NCBI GenBank assembly: GCA_012274445.1
Contig: JAAROD010000090.1
Coordinates: 434,001 to 498,000, forward strand
DNA length: 64,000 nucleotides
From: Sclerotiophoma versabilis
Taxonomy: Eukaryota; Ascomycota; Dothideomycetes; Pleosporales; Didymellaceae
Direction: 5' to 3'
Both the position numbers and the translations under genes were made by a program. The notes beneath the pieces were generated by a model, which saw nothing but the letters and a program-made list of their open reading frames with translations, was not told the origin of the DNA and made no database searches. Below are positions 22,124-33,593 of this stretch, one piece after another (positions within the stretch are counted from its first letter, which is position 1; the number at the start of each line of letters is the position of its first letter).

Positions 22124-23485
22124 CTACAAGCCTTCTTCCTTCTCAACATCGAGCACATCTTCGGTGTCGTCCTGGGCAACCTCAATCGCTTGTGTCTCGT
22201 ACCACCATTCGTCACTGTCTGTCTCGTCCTTGGCAAGCTTGGTCGTAAGTCCAGCATAAGCATTGTGGTTGATGTACGCTTCTTCGAGCATGTAAGGGTG
22301 AGACTGTGCATATCCGAACCCCTCCAGCATACCAAGTGTGCCCCTCGTCCGAGTCTCGGTCTTGTACATTGGCCCAAGATCGATCTCGATGCCCAATCCG
22401 TACGGGTTGGCTGACGAGACATGACCACCCACGCCTGGCATATGTATCTCAATATCCTCCTTGCTCCACTCCATCTTGAAATCCATCAGCTGCTCCACAC
22501 TCCAGCAATTCTTTCTATCTTGCTCAGCGAAGTCCTGCTCGTTGCGGCAGTGTTGGCAGAACAAATTGCCAAATCGAGCCTTTCCCTTGTCTGACTGATT
22601 CAGGCAAGCATAGTGATACCATTGATTTCGACAGTCGAGATTGGTACATTGTGCGATCTGGGGTTGCTCATTCTTCTTGAAGATTCCGTGGCCTGCAGGC
22701 TTGTTACACCAGCAGATCTTGGCAGTAGATGTTGGATGCATGTTGTGGAAGGCTTCGTATGCCGAGGTGGCAATGCCTTCGGGTACTTCCACGTTGGCAG
22801 GTCGTTTTGCGTAGTGTAGCGTGAGATTGGGAGGAGACAGAGATCGAGCCATAGATTCTGGCTTGGATGTACGTTGAAATTCCATTGTAGAATTGACTTG
22901 GAAATCAGACCGTGAGACTGTAAGCTCTTTGAGAGCTGTAGTACGCGCAATCTTTTGCTTGCTAGTTTGTTCGATCAAAGGTGCGGTCTTCCGCTTCTTT
23001 TTCTTTTCTATCAAGTCCTTTGTCCACTTGTTTCTCTCCTGGGGAGCCTTTAAAGGCTTCATGGACCGTACTGGTTGTACCAGGTTCTCCTGTGACATCG
23101 GTACTTTCATGCTATGTTTTCGTGGTGATCCCCGTACCTCAAAAGGGACTTTTGTGTTCGTGTTAAGTTCGCGGCCGAATTTGCGCCGCTTGATACGTGG
23201 AGGGGTGGTCAGGTCTATGACATGGAAATCACGTTTGACCTCAGTCGCTACATCTTTGTTGCGTAGTCTTCCATTCGCAGCGCTTTCGCCCTCCGTTGGA
23301 CTTGTGATTGCGGCTGAAGGTTGTACTCTTGATGGAGATGAGGGCACAAAAGGAGTAGAGTGACCAGCAGAGCTCTTAGGTGTAGTCGGCGTTGTGTGCA
23401 GGGGAAGAGTGTAAGCGTCTCTACATGCCACTGATCTGGCACGTTCGATAAGATCTTTACTAAGTTCATCACTGTCATAACTCAT
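22124..23485 (-). CDS. PHD-finger nuclear protein
   Basis: Single-exon ORF, 453 residues. The first 240 residues are basic and disordered, with nuclear-localisation-like patches (PPRIKRRKFGR, EKKKKRKT). A zinc finger follows at about residues 260-315: CWC, then CTNLDC, then HYAC and CQHC, giving the Cys4-His-Cys3 ligand order of a PHD finger. Aromatics around WYHYACL suggest a histone-tail reader surface. The C-terminal region is acidic and not recognised. It is likely a chromatin-associated subunit, but I cannot name the complex. It lies head-to-tail, 120 bp downstream of the unknown gene 23606-24675 on the same strand. Confidence 0.75.
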   Translation of the reverse strand: MSYDSDELSKDLIERARSVACRDAYTLPLHTTPTTPKSSAGHSTPFVPSSPSRVQPSAAITSPTEGESAANGRLRNKDVATEVKRDFHVIDLTTPPRIKRRKFGRELNTNTKVPFEVRGSPRKHSMKVPMSQENLVQPVRSMKPLKAPQERNKWTKDLIEKKKKRKTAPLIEQTSKQKIARTTALKELTVSRSDFQVNSTMEFQRTSKPESMARSLSPPNLTLHYAKRPANVEVPEGIATSAYEAFHNMHPTSTAKICWCNKPAGHGIFKKNEQPQIAQCTNLDCRNQWYHYACLNQSDKGKARFGNLFCQHCRNEQDFAEQDRKNCWSVEQLMDFKMEWSKEDIEIHMPGVGGHVSSANPYGLGIEIDLGPMYKTETRTRGTLGMLEGFGYAQSHPYMLEEAYINHNAYAGLTTKLAKDETDSDEWWYETQAIEVAQDDTEDVLDVEKEEGL

Positions 23486-23605
23486 CCATATTTCGTGATC
23501 GTTTTGACTGTTGCCAGATGCATGACGGATCCGAGCAGTCTCAAGACGAACCGAAGCGCCATCAAACTGCGGTAGTGCCTACGCTACGGTCAGACTATTT
23601 CTCTG

Positions 23606-24675
23606 TCAAGTTGATGCAAGGTATTGACCAACTTTGCCAAAGTCCTTGTGCAGTTTCGCCTCTGTTGGCTTGGTGTGGTATGCTGCTAGGCCTGGGGTCC
23701 CGCCAATGACCAGCGCGCTAGCATCGGCTGATGTAAAGCCAGGGCTCTTGAGCTTCAGTCTGATTTGTGAACGGACTACTTCTTCGGAGCCGCGAGACTG
23801 AGGTCCTGGAACAGCACGTTGGAGCTGCCTCATGGTATCTCGAGCCTCAGCGCGCTTGCTCCAGAGGTATCCCAAGCAGTCAACACAGTAAATTTGGGCT
23901 TTCGCATCATACATCCGCCTGACAAGATGCATGTACTCAGGTTGTTGCATTAGCTCTCCGTCACGGCGGAAAAGAAGTATAGACTGCGACGCAGTGGCAT
24001 GCGTGACTGTGCCCCAATGGATCAGAGGCTCGATTCTGACAATCTGAGAATGGCATCTGTGCGTTGCAACAATCTGAAGGCCTTCTAGGTACTGGCAGGT
24101 GTCGGGCTCGGCGTTGCTTAAAACGAAAATACGTTTCTCTATGTTATGTTAGGCGGTTGATTGAGTGGAAAGCCGGAAAACCTGCCTTTTAGAAGCTGTG
24201 AGATCTTTGTAACGTGGCTAGAGACAGAAACTTGCGCTCTGGATGGGCTTTGAGCAGTCTTCTGTGATGGAGAGCGGGCGCTCGAGACCTTGGTCCACAT
24301 CTTCGCCTGCAAAACAGCGAGGTGATCGGTAGATATGTCGAATAGATGGCACTGCTTTCCATATTCATTGACAATCTGTTGAGGCTGTAGGTGTTTGAGA
24401 AGGTAGTTGCGGAGCATGTTGGCACTTGCTACACCTGGCATGGGGAAGCCCTGGTATCCATTGGACACATCGGCTTGCAATCCAAATGTATACACTTCAG
24501 AACTATCCTCAGAATCGAGTTGTTTGCGGCCCTGAAAGTCAAGCGCATATTCCAGATCGTGTTCTCTGTTGGCTGAGGCTGGCGATGCAAGTATATCCTC
24601 ATCTCGTTGCGTGGACAGTGCTGTGAGCGTGTCATCGACCTGATGAGGCGGAGCTGCGAAGACGCGAGACCTCAT
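23606..24675 (-). CDS. Hypothetical protein, two exons
   Basis: Unrecognised protein of 334 residues. Exon 1 (24675-24182) is joined to exon 2 (24116-23606) by a 65-nt intron with a GTTTTC donor, a CTAAC branch site and a TTTTAAG acceptor. A nearer TAG acceptor would break the frame. The N-terminal third has acidic and low-complexity parts, then a more ordered block (MLRNYLLKHLQPQQIVNEYG...). Exon 2 begins with a compact region of alternating hydrophobic residues (IVATHRCHSQIVRIEPLIHWG) and a helix (YMHLVRRMYDAKAQIYCVDCLGYLW). No signal peptide or membrane helix. It lies upstream of the PHD gene on the same strand. Function unknown; coding status likely from frame continuity and composition. 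Confidence 0.6.
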
Positions 24676-25484
24676 GTTGAAAACACGTCAATCAACCTGC
24701 TGAATGTCTAGAATGTGAAGCAGGAGAGAAAAGAGAAAGCAAGACACTGACGATAGTGACATGGAACCTTCGACAGGTTGAGATTGACCGTCGTTATGCG
24801 TAGCTACTGTGGAATTGTCGACGACGCGCTGCGATATAACTGCTGGACCGTCAGGCTTTTCCTATTTTGCTCTCCTACATATAGCAAGCTAGAAGTGAAA
24901 AGACAAACACTATCATATGTGGGCGGCGCGTTGGTATCGAGAGAACGCGTCTGGGGCTTCCATCTTTGGAGTACAAACAAACACGCACAGCGCGTCATAC
25001 GCATCGAGTTTGCGATAGCGTAGCATATTTAATTAATACGAGTCTTTGGAGGAGCAAATACATGTGCAGGGAATGGCGATGCTGGGAAGTGAAGGTGATT
25101 GAGATTGACCTTTAACTCTGAAGTTCTGAAGACCATGTGGACGACCGGATGGCATCATTTCCGTGCTTATCTGAGTATCCTGGGCAAGATGGTTGACGCG
25201 TTGCTTGCACGCGATCCCGGGTTTGAGATGGCTAGTAAGGAAGTAACAGCCACGCGTGAAGTATAGGGAATACACGCTAGTATGCTTTACCCCATTCAAG
25301 ATTGTGCCTCACAACTGCACTGTTGATATTTGTTGATACCCCACCACGCACACATACGCGTAAATTGGTTGATCTCTATACAGAGTAAATGATATACACA
25401 ATGTAAAGGATATTCATGAGTTTTACATCATTTGTCTATTCAACTTGTCGCAGTGACAAAGCCGTAGGTATCATGTCGAGTTCA
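24676..25484. other. Intergenic, no gene seen
   Basis: About 800 bp between two minus-strand genes. Nothing recognised on either strand. Confidence 0.5.
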
Positions 25485-26133
25485 TTACCTGGCCTGCTCA
25501 GGCTCCATCTCCTGCGCTGGGGGGCCGCCAGTGTTACCCCGTGTGCCTGCTGCAGGTTCCTTCAAGTTCCTTTGCTTGGCGTGTGTTGGGTCATCCTTCA
25601 GATCCGCGACGTTGCCCTGGACATCGTGCTCCTTCAGTCCAGCGAGACCTCCACTGCCTCCACTATGCGTTGAGTTATCACGAAGCTCAGAGCTCGTCTG
25701 GCCCTGGCCGGGGTGGCCGAGACCGGTGTGTACGGAGCCTGAGTCGGCACCAGTAAGTGTTGATGAGGCACTGGTGAAGGTCTTCTGGTTGTTAAGGTCG
25801 GGGTTGGGAGTATACGTGTCGGCGTTAGGAGCCGTGCCGGCAGGAAGTGTCTCGGCGTGGAATTCAGGTGCGTGATCAGCTTCTGAGACCTTCTTTCCTG
25901 GCTGGTGCTGTGATGTTGTTAGCTTGTGTTCAAAACTCATGTGAATTCTCAGGAACCATCAAGGTTGGAAATTGACCGAGAACACATGCAACCATAAAGT
26001 CGGAGCGTTTCTCAAGGCTCTCCCAGTGCGCAGGGTTATTTCAACTTACCCCGCTTGTCATGAGCGGCTCGCTGGGCTTGACATGGCCAGAGAACTCGCC
26101 TTGGTTTGAAACGGCATCAGGGTTCTGAGACAT
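25485..26133 (-). CDS. Small hydrophilic disordered protein
   Basis: 168 residues from two exons: 26133-26050 (28 codons) and 25907-25485, intron 26049-25908 with GTAAGT, a CTAAC branch site and CACAG. The protein is rich in Gly, Thr, Asp, Pro and His, has no hydrophobic core, no signal peptide and no cysteine. An exon-2-only reading would start from an ATG inside the intron (25940). The joined N-terminus (MSQNPDAVSNQGEFSGHVKP) reads smoothly into HQPGKKVSEADHAPEF. Its extreme hydrophilicity recalls stress-protective or LEA-like proteins, but that is only a resemblance. I recognise no domain. Confidence 0.65.
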
Positions 26134-27332
26134 GTTGAAGAGTTGTGGATGTGCAGATGTAGTGGGAAGAAGTAGGTAGGTGTTACTATATTTTGGAGAA
26201 AGCTGTTTGTACGTAGAAAGTTGTGTTATTTAAGAAAGCTTTGGTAGCTCCGCGAAGATTATATGACGGCGTCATGAACTTTGACATCGATAAGACGTCA
26301 TCAGAAAGACACCATGAAGCTCACTATGAGCGCATGGGAGGGGCTGAACGTCATCCAGGTACCTCGTCGATCAGTCGCGTGATACTGCGCTACTATGAGA
26401 ATCCTTGCATGTTTGCAGGAAAGGCGCAAGGCATCGAGTGATGGTCCCAACCACGTGACTCTTGGCACGTCGATGCAGATGTACAATACTTCATAGGTCC
26501 TTGCCCAAATCACTGATACCCATAGGCGGCTTCCCAACTCGAAAGTATCTCATTCTTCTGAGCGATTGACGTTGTTGAGCTCACAGGCGCAAGATTGTCA
26601 CTGTCAGACTGGATATACTCAGATACGATAGTAGAATCGCCGAACCAGAACACAAGGTGAATCCAGACAAGATGTACAGATGCGCAACACTGCGGATGCA
26701 TTAGCGCAAATTGCTGAGAAGGGCAGCAATTATGCAACGGAATTTGACTGCAACAAATAAGCCGACTGCGACAGCATTCGTGGGTGTACATCGACAGGTC
26801 GATCAGTCAAGGCCTGTCACATAGTCAGGAACAATGTCAAACCCTGAATACTTGAAGGATACCATGCAAAAAGATTATCCCCTAAATTCGTCCAACGGCA
26901 TCGACATGGTAGGGCTGCGGGAGCATTATCATTCTGTATTTGTGAAATATTGTGCGCGTAAACCACAAGCTGGTCCTATGTACTATTAGTAGCTCTGTCG
27001 CCATTGGCAGTTCTTAAGCCCTTCGTGAAATCTAGCACGGCGCATTCAGTGCATCTCGAGCAAGCTTTGCCCACTCACAGGACGTATTTAGCGCCGTTCC
27101 CACCCTTTTTGTAGCCTGGGCTTCTCTCCCGCACGGGAATACCTCCAGTATCGAATGCCTGTGTCAGGTCGTGCGGATCTGTACACCAAGTGAAGTATTG
27201 ACCCAGTCCATGCTATTCCAATCCATATTCAACGCTTCTAGAGAATAAAGAAATTGCAACGCCAACCAACCGTCGTCATGCGCAAGCAAGCTGAACAATG
27301 ACAACGTACCGTTTGGTTCCAGATCACTTCGT
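26134..27332. other. 1.2-kb intergenic region
   Basis: Upstream region of the small disordered protein gene and 3' flank of the splicing-factor gene. No supported gene, repeat or RNA gene. Confidence 0.5.
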
Positions 27333-29167
27333 CTAGAATTTACTCGCAGCAGCACCCCAAAGTGAGTTATAGATCTTGTCGACGACATACGAAGCCATAA
27401 TCGTGCGGTGGTTGAAACTGCGACCGTTAAGACCTTGAAGAGCTTTCTCACCGCCAGACACTGAGTCAAATTTGACGTAGATGTCGCCTTCGGTATTCGG
27501 GTCGACAGCGATGTGAACGACTTTGCCGTACTTCTTGTCACATTCGCTTCTGACCTCGACTTCAAGGTCCTTGACCCAGTTGTTGCCCCAGTTTCTCTGC
27601 TCCCTAGTCCCTAATGTTAGCTTACAGAACTCGCTTGTATGGGGAGAGATGCTTACTCGTCAGGGTCGAAAGCGTTCTCAATCTTGATGCACTTCGACGC
27701 CATGGGCTTATCGACAACGGGAGCGCGAGGCTTGCTGACAACCGGTGTAGCACCCTGCTTCGCAGGTTCTGCTGGGTCACGACGAGCTAGCGCGTCCATT
27801 AGCTTGGAACGATCGTATGTCTTGAAATTGACTCCAGCGACGTCGGTGTCATCAAGAGCAGAGGCACCGCTAACACCGCGGTCATCCTTGCTGTGGGTGC
27901 GGTCAAATACACCTCCAGAGCCACCTGCATAGGCACCACGTCCGCCTGCACCACTGAATGCAGAGCCCTGGTAGCTCTGTGCCTGCTGGTTGAAGGTGCG
28001 CAACAGAGTAGCGGTCGATTCGGGTGTAAATTTGTCGTTGCCAAGACCAACTCGAATCTGGCGGCCAGCGAGCTCGAAGCCGTTCATCTCTGCTAAGGCA
28101 TCTTTAGCATTACTGGGGTTAACAAACCTGGACTAGATTAGCATTTGTGGATAGAAGTCGAGGATGGTTGTCTTACTGTACGAAACCGTAACCCTTCGAT
28201 CGACCAGGATTCATCTCATCACGCTGGAGGATGACCTGCTCAAGCTCACCATAAGGCTCAAAGATCTCTTGGAGATCTTTCTCCGTAACGCTAAAGTGGA
28301 TGTTGCCAACGTATAGGCGGTGGAATGGAGCGCCATTAGCACCTGGTGCAGCGCCTCCTTCAGACGGTCGAGCAGCGCGATTCTTCTCGGCTTCCGTAAG
28401 CTGCGCAATGATGGGAACACCTTTCAGCTTCTGTCCAGTCAGCTCTAGAGCCTTAGGAACGGACTCTTCGTCCTTGAACTCAACATAACCAACGCTAGTC
28501 ACTTGTCAGTGTGATTACATTCCTTTGTGTTTGGTTCAGCTTACCCCTTTGAGCGGCCAGTAACTCGGTCTTTAACGATCTGAGCTTCAACGACAGGTCC
28601 AATAACCTCAAAAAAGGAGCGGAGATGACGTGTCTCGGCACGCTGGGAGATCTGTTGGACGAAGATAGTACGCTTGTCACGATCGTCTTCTGTGGCTTCT
28701 GGGGTAGCGGTCTTCTCACGGCGGCCTCCTTTGCGCTCCTCACCACCACGGCGATCGCCAGATCTTTCCCTCTCACGGCGTGGCCTGTCGCCGCGTGGGG
28801 AGCGCGAGCGAGCGCGACCCCCACCGCTGTAGTAGTCACCGCCTCGGTCCCTTCGTCCTCCGCGGTATCGGTCGCGCGAGCTGCTACGTCGGTATCTGTC
28901 ATCATCACCTCTGCTAGAACGGGGGCGGCTGTCATCTCGTCGGCGGTGATCTCGATCGCGGCTTCTGCGTCTATCGCCTCGGCGGTCACCGCGATCCCTG
29001 CTGCGGTCGCGGCGGTCGCTGTTTCGGTCACGGCGGTCGCCATTTCGGTCGTCTTTGCGAGAATCTGAATCGCGGGCCTCATCGTTGGCCTGTTGCTCGC
29101 GGGTCTTTTCTACGTCGCGGGCAGCCTCCTCGAGGAGTGCATCGACGTCCATAGCGCCTGAGGTCAT
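27333..29167 (-). CDS. RBM39/CAPERalpha-like splicing factor (S. pombe Rsd1-like)
   Basis: Nuclear SR-type RNA-binding protein, 560 residues, acting in pre-mRNA splicing. Four exons, introns 28544-28495, 28176-28128 and 27656-27604. The N-terminus (about 1-155) is an Arg/Ser/Asp-rich region packed with RDR, RRD and RSR words. RRM1 starts at RTIFVQQISQRAE and continues across intron 1 into the octamer-like GVGYVEF. RRM2 starts at HRLYVGNIHFSVTEKDL with KGYGFVQF across intron 2. A linker follows, then a C-terminal U2AF-homology RRM (EVRSECDKKYGKVVHIAV...GDIYVKFDSVSGGEKALQGLNGR) completed by the last exon. This domain order is specific to the RBM39 family. A large antisense frame over the RS region is a composition artefact. 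Confidence 0.92.
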
Positions 29168-29755
29168 GTTGATGAAGATTGAGTCCTAGCTCTCAATAAG
29201 TTGCGTCGGTCGGTAGTGCGGGGCGCAATCACGGGGCAGGCGCAGTGCGTTGTACGAGGAAGTTGCGGTAAGCCTTGAGGCTGAGATATTATATTGCTGA
29301 CTGAGCGTGTGCGGAAGGCAGCTAGTACTCCAAGCAATCTTTTCAGCGACGATTGACCGTATGAAGTCTCGTTGTCAGGCGAATTGTGCTTATTGGTATG
29401 CGCAGAGCTTGCAGTCGGTGGTGAGGTGCAGGGGAAGAGGCTGGGCAAGTATTTGAGTTCTGTTCGCACTAGTGGCGGCAAAACCTGGAAAGAGCCCTCG
29501 AACCAGTAGGCACGTACACGTGAAGAACACGTTGACTGAAAACTAAAAAATCGATATGAACGAACATCCAAAATCGAATGTCGTGCGCTTATACGCACAT
29601 TGATATTAATATAGGTGCATATAATCGTAAAATAGAACCAGCTCCTATCCGGAACGTACCACCCAAGAAGTCATTAGTACTCTTACAAAGCCACAACGCC
29701 GACCCAATGCTGTCTATACAATCATGTCACCAACCACGAAAAACAGACGTCACGT
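29168..29755. other. Intergenic: splicing-factor promoter / hydroxylase 3' flank
   Basis: About 590 bp without coding evidence; AT-rich near 29590-29640. Nothing else recognised. Confidence 0.5.
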
Positions 29756-31001
29756 TTATGATGTCTTGATAACCTTTGGTGGGCCCATCTCCAACTCGGT
29801 ACCGAATACCCAGTCCCAGAAGCGGCTAGTAACACCAAAGCCGTTCTGGTAATCAGCGAAGTGGTGCTTGAGATGGTACTTCTTGAGCTCCTGGTACCAA
29901 GGAGGGAGCTTCTGGTGGTGGAGGAAGTAGTGGGTCATGTCGTAGAGTGTATACCCGAAAACACCACCGCAGTAGGCAGCTGTCGCAGCGTACCAGTTGT
30001 GGAAGAAGACGGTGTGTGCAAACTTCCAGAATGGTGCCGCAAGTGCGGCGAACAATGTGGGAGGCATGACGAGCCTGTACCTGTCCATGGGAAGGTAGTG
30101 ATGGATGCCGTGAAGGAGGAAATGCAAGGTGAGCGCGACGCGATTGTTAGGAAGGTGACTGTCAATGTTAGCATTTGACATAGTAGACATGGAGGTGAGC
30201 TTACTCGTCAAGGTGGAACAAGCATCGGTGAAGGACGTATTCGATGATAGTCCAAAAGCCAAGTCCAAACACCCAGTAACCTGCAAGAGCCGGGTAACTT
30301 AGGTCGCCTTGCGCAGCGATATAAGTCACGCCTGCGATTGTAGGCCACCAGAGTGATGGAACAACCCACCAAGGGGTCTTGCTTAAAGGCTCCAAGAAAT
30401 TGCCAAACAAGGGAGCTGAGTCACCGCCTTTGTAGTGGCGCGGTCGGTGGACTTGCTCGAGATAGAAATCTTTCTCAAAGCCACCGTTCCAGACTTGCAT
30501 AAGCAGAGGTTTGTTGAGATCGAGGAACTTGTGCTGCTTGTAGTCCAGGTTGGGGTCGGTCTCACGGGACAGATCTTCGGCGGATGACATGCCTGTCGCA
30601 TCATAGAGAGGCTTCTGGTTCTGTTCCATGCCCTTCAGCTCGATCTTGCCCACCTCTGATGGAGGCAGAGGGACAATTTCATATGGCTTGCTGCTCTTGG
30701 TGGCAGCATCCATGACCTCCTCGCCAGCTACGAAGCCAATCAGGCACTCATCCAGGATCTCGTAAGCGGAATCCGAGTGGGCGTGGGAAATCTCGTCCTT
30801 CAGAATGTCGGTGACATCCTTACCGCCGTATTCGAGAATAAGCTCGCCGCCACCTGGGTGACCGTCGAGGAAGTCTGTAACATCGTAGACCCTGGTGCCG
30901 ATCGTAACGTAGCAGGATTTCTCGTTGTTGTGCGCTTGCACCTCAGCGGTCGGAATGGTCGGAAGGCTACGGCTCGGCATTGTGGTGGTGGTGGTAGACA
31001 T
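29756..31001 (-). CDS. SCS7: Fatty acid 2-hydroxylase, cytochrome b5 fusion (Scs7/FA2H)
   Basis: ER membrane enzyme that 2-hydroxylates the very-long-chain fatty acid of ceramide in sphingolipid synthesis. 399 residues; one intron (30204-30159) interrupts the first His cluster. An N-terminal cytochrome b5 domain (about 20-95) carries the haem-binding HPGG. The membrane hydroxylase domain has His boxes HRCLFHLDDH (formed by the splice), HFLLHGIHHYLPMD, HYFLHH and YHLKHHF, which bind the di-iron centre. Hydrophobic segments WWVVPSLWWPTIAGVTYIA and YWVFGLGFWTIIEYVL precede the boxes. Length and domain order match the yeast and plant enzymes. A second ATG at codon 8 could also be used. Confidence 0.95.
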
Positions 31002-31864
31002 GCGGTCGATTTACTGGAGCCTAGGAGCTCACCACGTAGCGAATTTGGAGGGTTGCTGTGAGATCGACTCGACTTGCAGGTTGCAAATCGATGCTCTAGG
31101 AGGGATGCCGCCACAGCACGCAAATGGGAGGCAAAGGCGAATATAAGCTGCAATTCAACGCAATGCTTACAGGAGCAAAGGATTGTGTGGGGTGGAGAGC
31201 AGCGAAGAGATGCTGCGGTGAAAAGTACTGTAAGATTGCGCGCAAAGGAGATCAACGGGTATCGATAATTGTCAGGAGAGCCAAGCGGATCGGTCGCGTT
31301 CGGGCAGATCAGCACAGCGTGGCGAGACATCTGGACCCTGGAACTTTGCACTTTCCGTCCTCCGAGCCATCATCTCATTGGTGAAACAAAGAGCAAATTG
31401 CCCGACGAGCGATGAATCGCCTTCTGATAAGAATGACGATGACATGTGTAGGCTCGAACACCGAACGTCGTCAGACGAGATGAACGTCCTTCACAGAGCC
31501 GTTGCTTGGTCTATCGCCCATTCCTGGACAGCCTGCTCCCCCCATCGACTCTTGCTGTCAAAACATGGTTGCGCAGAACACACGGAAGGTCGGTCTTTCA
31601 AACACTCGATTACAGGGGTTGGGATTCCGATCGGTCAAGTTTCAAAGTTCTGTATTGTGGTCAATTATCTAGTGTTCATCTTCAGTTCTCATTTTCAGCA
31701 ACCTACAATCGAGTTTTCAGTCATAGCCACTGCACTCAAAGCGCGCTGTTTTAACACAGCCGCCGCCAGCTCAGGTGCCCCTTACCGCCCTGTCTCTCCT
31801 TCTATGTTTCCTCCGTTTCCTCAACACAGTCCTCGTGCGACCTCCTTAAACAACTTCACTCACT
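31002..31864. other. Intergenic region bordering the repeat island
   Basis: Promoter of the hydroxylase gene on its left side. The right part has normal base composition and no supported gene; composition changes near 31.9 kb. Confidence 0.5.
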
Positions 31865-32379
31865 ATGGCTCCTAAGAAGAAAAGTAAATCAATCTTTTGC
31901 ACCTGCGTTCTCTTCTCCAGCTAGGAAAAAAACTAGCTCCGCTTACAATTGAGGACGTCAAAGCTATGTTAATCCCTTCAAGGTAGTAGGTTATACAACT
32001 ACATTTTATCCCTCTGAGGACTTAACTTTTCCTCTGTGTATTAGAACATACAGTGAGTAGGAACACTGCCCTTTTAGTATCGTGTTTAACCTTATTAATG
32101 CACTTTATTATTAGAATCTCAACCTAGCTCTCCAGCTAGACGTGTTGTGTTTACAATACTTATTACTACCGCCAAAGACAAGGGTACGAAGCTTATGAAC
32201 GTCAATCCCAGCGCTTGTAAGATGAGTATACTTCTCAGAAAGCGAAGGATGCAGCCAAGGACAAGCGCAAAAAGACCCTTGTGAAGAGGAATCAGATTAC
32301 CGAATTAGTACAGGTCCAGAAAGACACGGAGCAGTTTACCAAGAAACTCGAGGAGGAGTGGGTCAAGGTCAGGGACTAG
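31865..32379 (+). pseudogene. Decayed ORF encoding a charged coiled-coil segment
   Basis: An ATG at 31865 followed by MAPKKK-type codons soon meets stops. From 32161 a single frame encodes YYYRQRQGYEAYERQ..., then a TAA at 32218-32220, then about 50 Lys/Glu/Asp-rich residues (SQKAKDAAKDKRKKT...) to a TAG at 32377-32379. The internal TAA is what a C-to-T change in CAA would give. The intervening 31890-32160 stretch is AT-rich with many TA dinucleotides and several stops. I read this as the remnant of a gene or element protein damaged by point mutation. Family not recognised; the exon layout between the two parts is unclear. Confidence 0.4.
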
Positions 32380-33036
32380 GAAATACTGTGGTAGACTGTT
32401 CATATTTGCTTCTTCCTCTTTAATTTTTAATTTTTGTGGTTCTAGTGTATTGCATAACATTGTCACGGTACATAAGCTGGAAACATCATGTGTACCATAA
32501 GTTAGCCCATCGCCCCTTACTCATATCGATGACTATCTTTCACTATGTCATGTGAACAGGCCTATCTCGAGGTCTTCTGGAAGGTCGCCACCATAGACAG
32601 AACAGAACACACAACGTACCCTATGGCTTAAGTCACTGCATTCATGGCAACATAATAGCTACATAATGTTGTGGTATGTTGTGCTGGATTCAAAAGAAGT
32701 ATTGTATGAATGAGTAGACTGTTCCTCCGTGCCTGGGGATTCCTCAAGTACTTATCTTCACCTTCATGTGACCAGTTCCCGCCCTACATTTGCGCATAAG
32801 CACCCCTCGAGTGCCTGCTCTATGTAACCCAAAGACTCACTCCGTCACAACAGACTTTTAGTTCAAAGCCCGGATCCGTCCCACGAAATCAACTTCTATT
32901 TGTATATAAGACTCAAAGCAACTGCAATCCACCAATCCCTCTCCATATTCTTCATCCTCCCGGTGTTCTTCCAGACTACCACCCCACGGCTTACGTCCGA
33001 TTTGTTGGAAAAGTTCATGAAGCTCGAGATCCGCAT

Positions 33037-33222
33037 ATGAGCTGCCCTGGAGCAGCTGTAGGCATTGACTGCTCTAGCGTTGTGGGTACCACCGGCTGCT
33101 GTACGTGTACCCCTGACAGCAGTGGGGGCACGGTGTCGGTCCGCATCCGGCTAGCTAGGCCCGCCGGTACGTCTTTGGGTCGAGTAGGGAGTGCAAGGGA
33201 AAGCTGTGAGTTGTGCTTATAG
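33037..33222 (+). CDS. Possible small cysteine-rich ORF
   Basis: A 61-residue frame with seven cysteines (MSCPG, DC, GCCTC near the N-terminus, CELC at the end) lies 127 bp after a TATATAAG box. There is no signal peptide. A possible intron, 33167-33222 (GTACGT...ATAG), would give a different tail with a CCVC group ending at 33254 and eight cysteines in all. An upstream short ATG frame at 33017 overlaps it. The spacing does not match the eight-Cys hydrophobin order. It may be a decayed gene or a chance frame in the island; coding status is weak. Confidence 0.2.
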   Translation: MSCPGAAVGIDCSSVVGTTGCCTCTPDSSGGTVSVRIRLARPAGTSLGRVGSARESCELCL

Positions 33223-33446
33223 TGAGACGATTCGTGTGTTGTGTATGTAATTAGCAAGAACGTTGCCTCAGTGTCCACTTACATACCCAGCTTTTCACAA
33301 TGCGTGGTTATCTACTCTATACTTCAATATTGAGAATAGTCACCAAAAGTCAGACCCTCTAGGTTGTTAAGGTGTCGACTTATCGGCTGAGCCTTCTATG
33401 CTTGTGCTCTAGGTAATAGTACAATCTCCTTACCAAGTTTCAGCTT

Positions 33447-33593
33447 CTAACGCTTGCGCCGAAATCTGCCCTTCTGTTGCTTCGCAACAACTTTCCAGCC
33501 GTCGTCGTCTTCGCCATCTTCACCATCTTGGCAAGCACTCGAACATGAAGCTATGGCTGAGCATATCTGGCACTGGTCTACCCTCGGGCTCAT
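33447..33593 (-). pseudogene. Possible C-terminal coding remnant
   Basis: A 48-codon frame on the minus strand has four Cys in the first half, then an acidic run (QDGEDGEDDDGW) and a basic end (GRFRRKR). This acidic-to-basic layout is common at the ends of real fungal proteins. No further exon is found upstream. It could be the last exon of a degraded gene. Confidence 0.2.

Noticed and set aside
28625..29068. 147-codon + strand ORF rich in Ala/Val/Ser
   Set aside because: Antisense to the Arg/Ser-rich domain of the RBM39-like gene; low-complexity codons create open frames on both strands.
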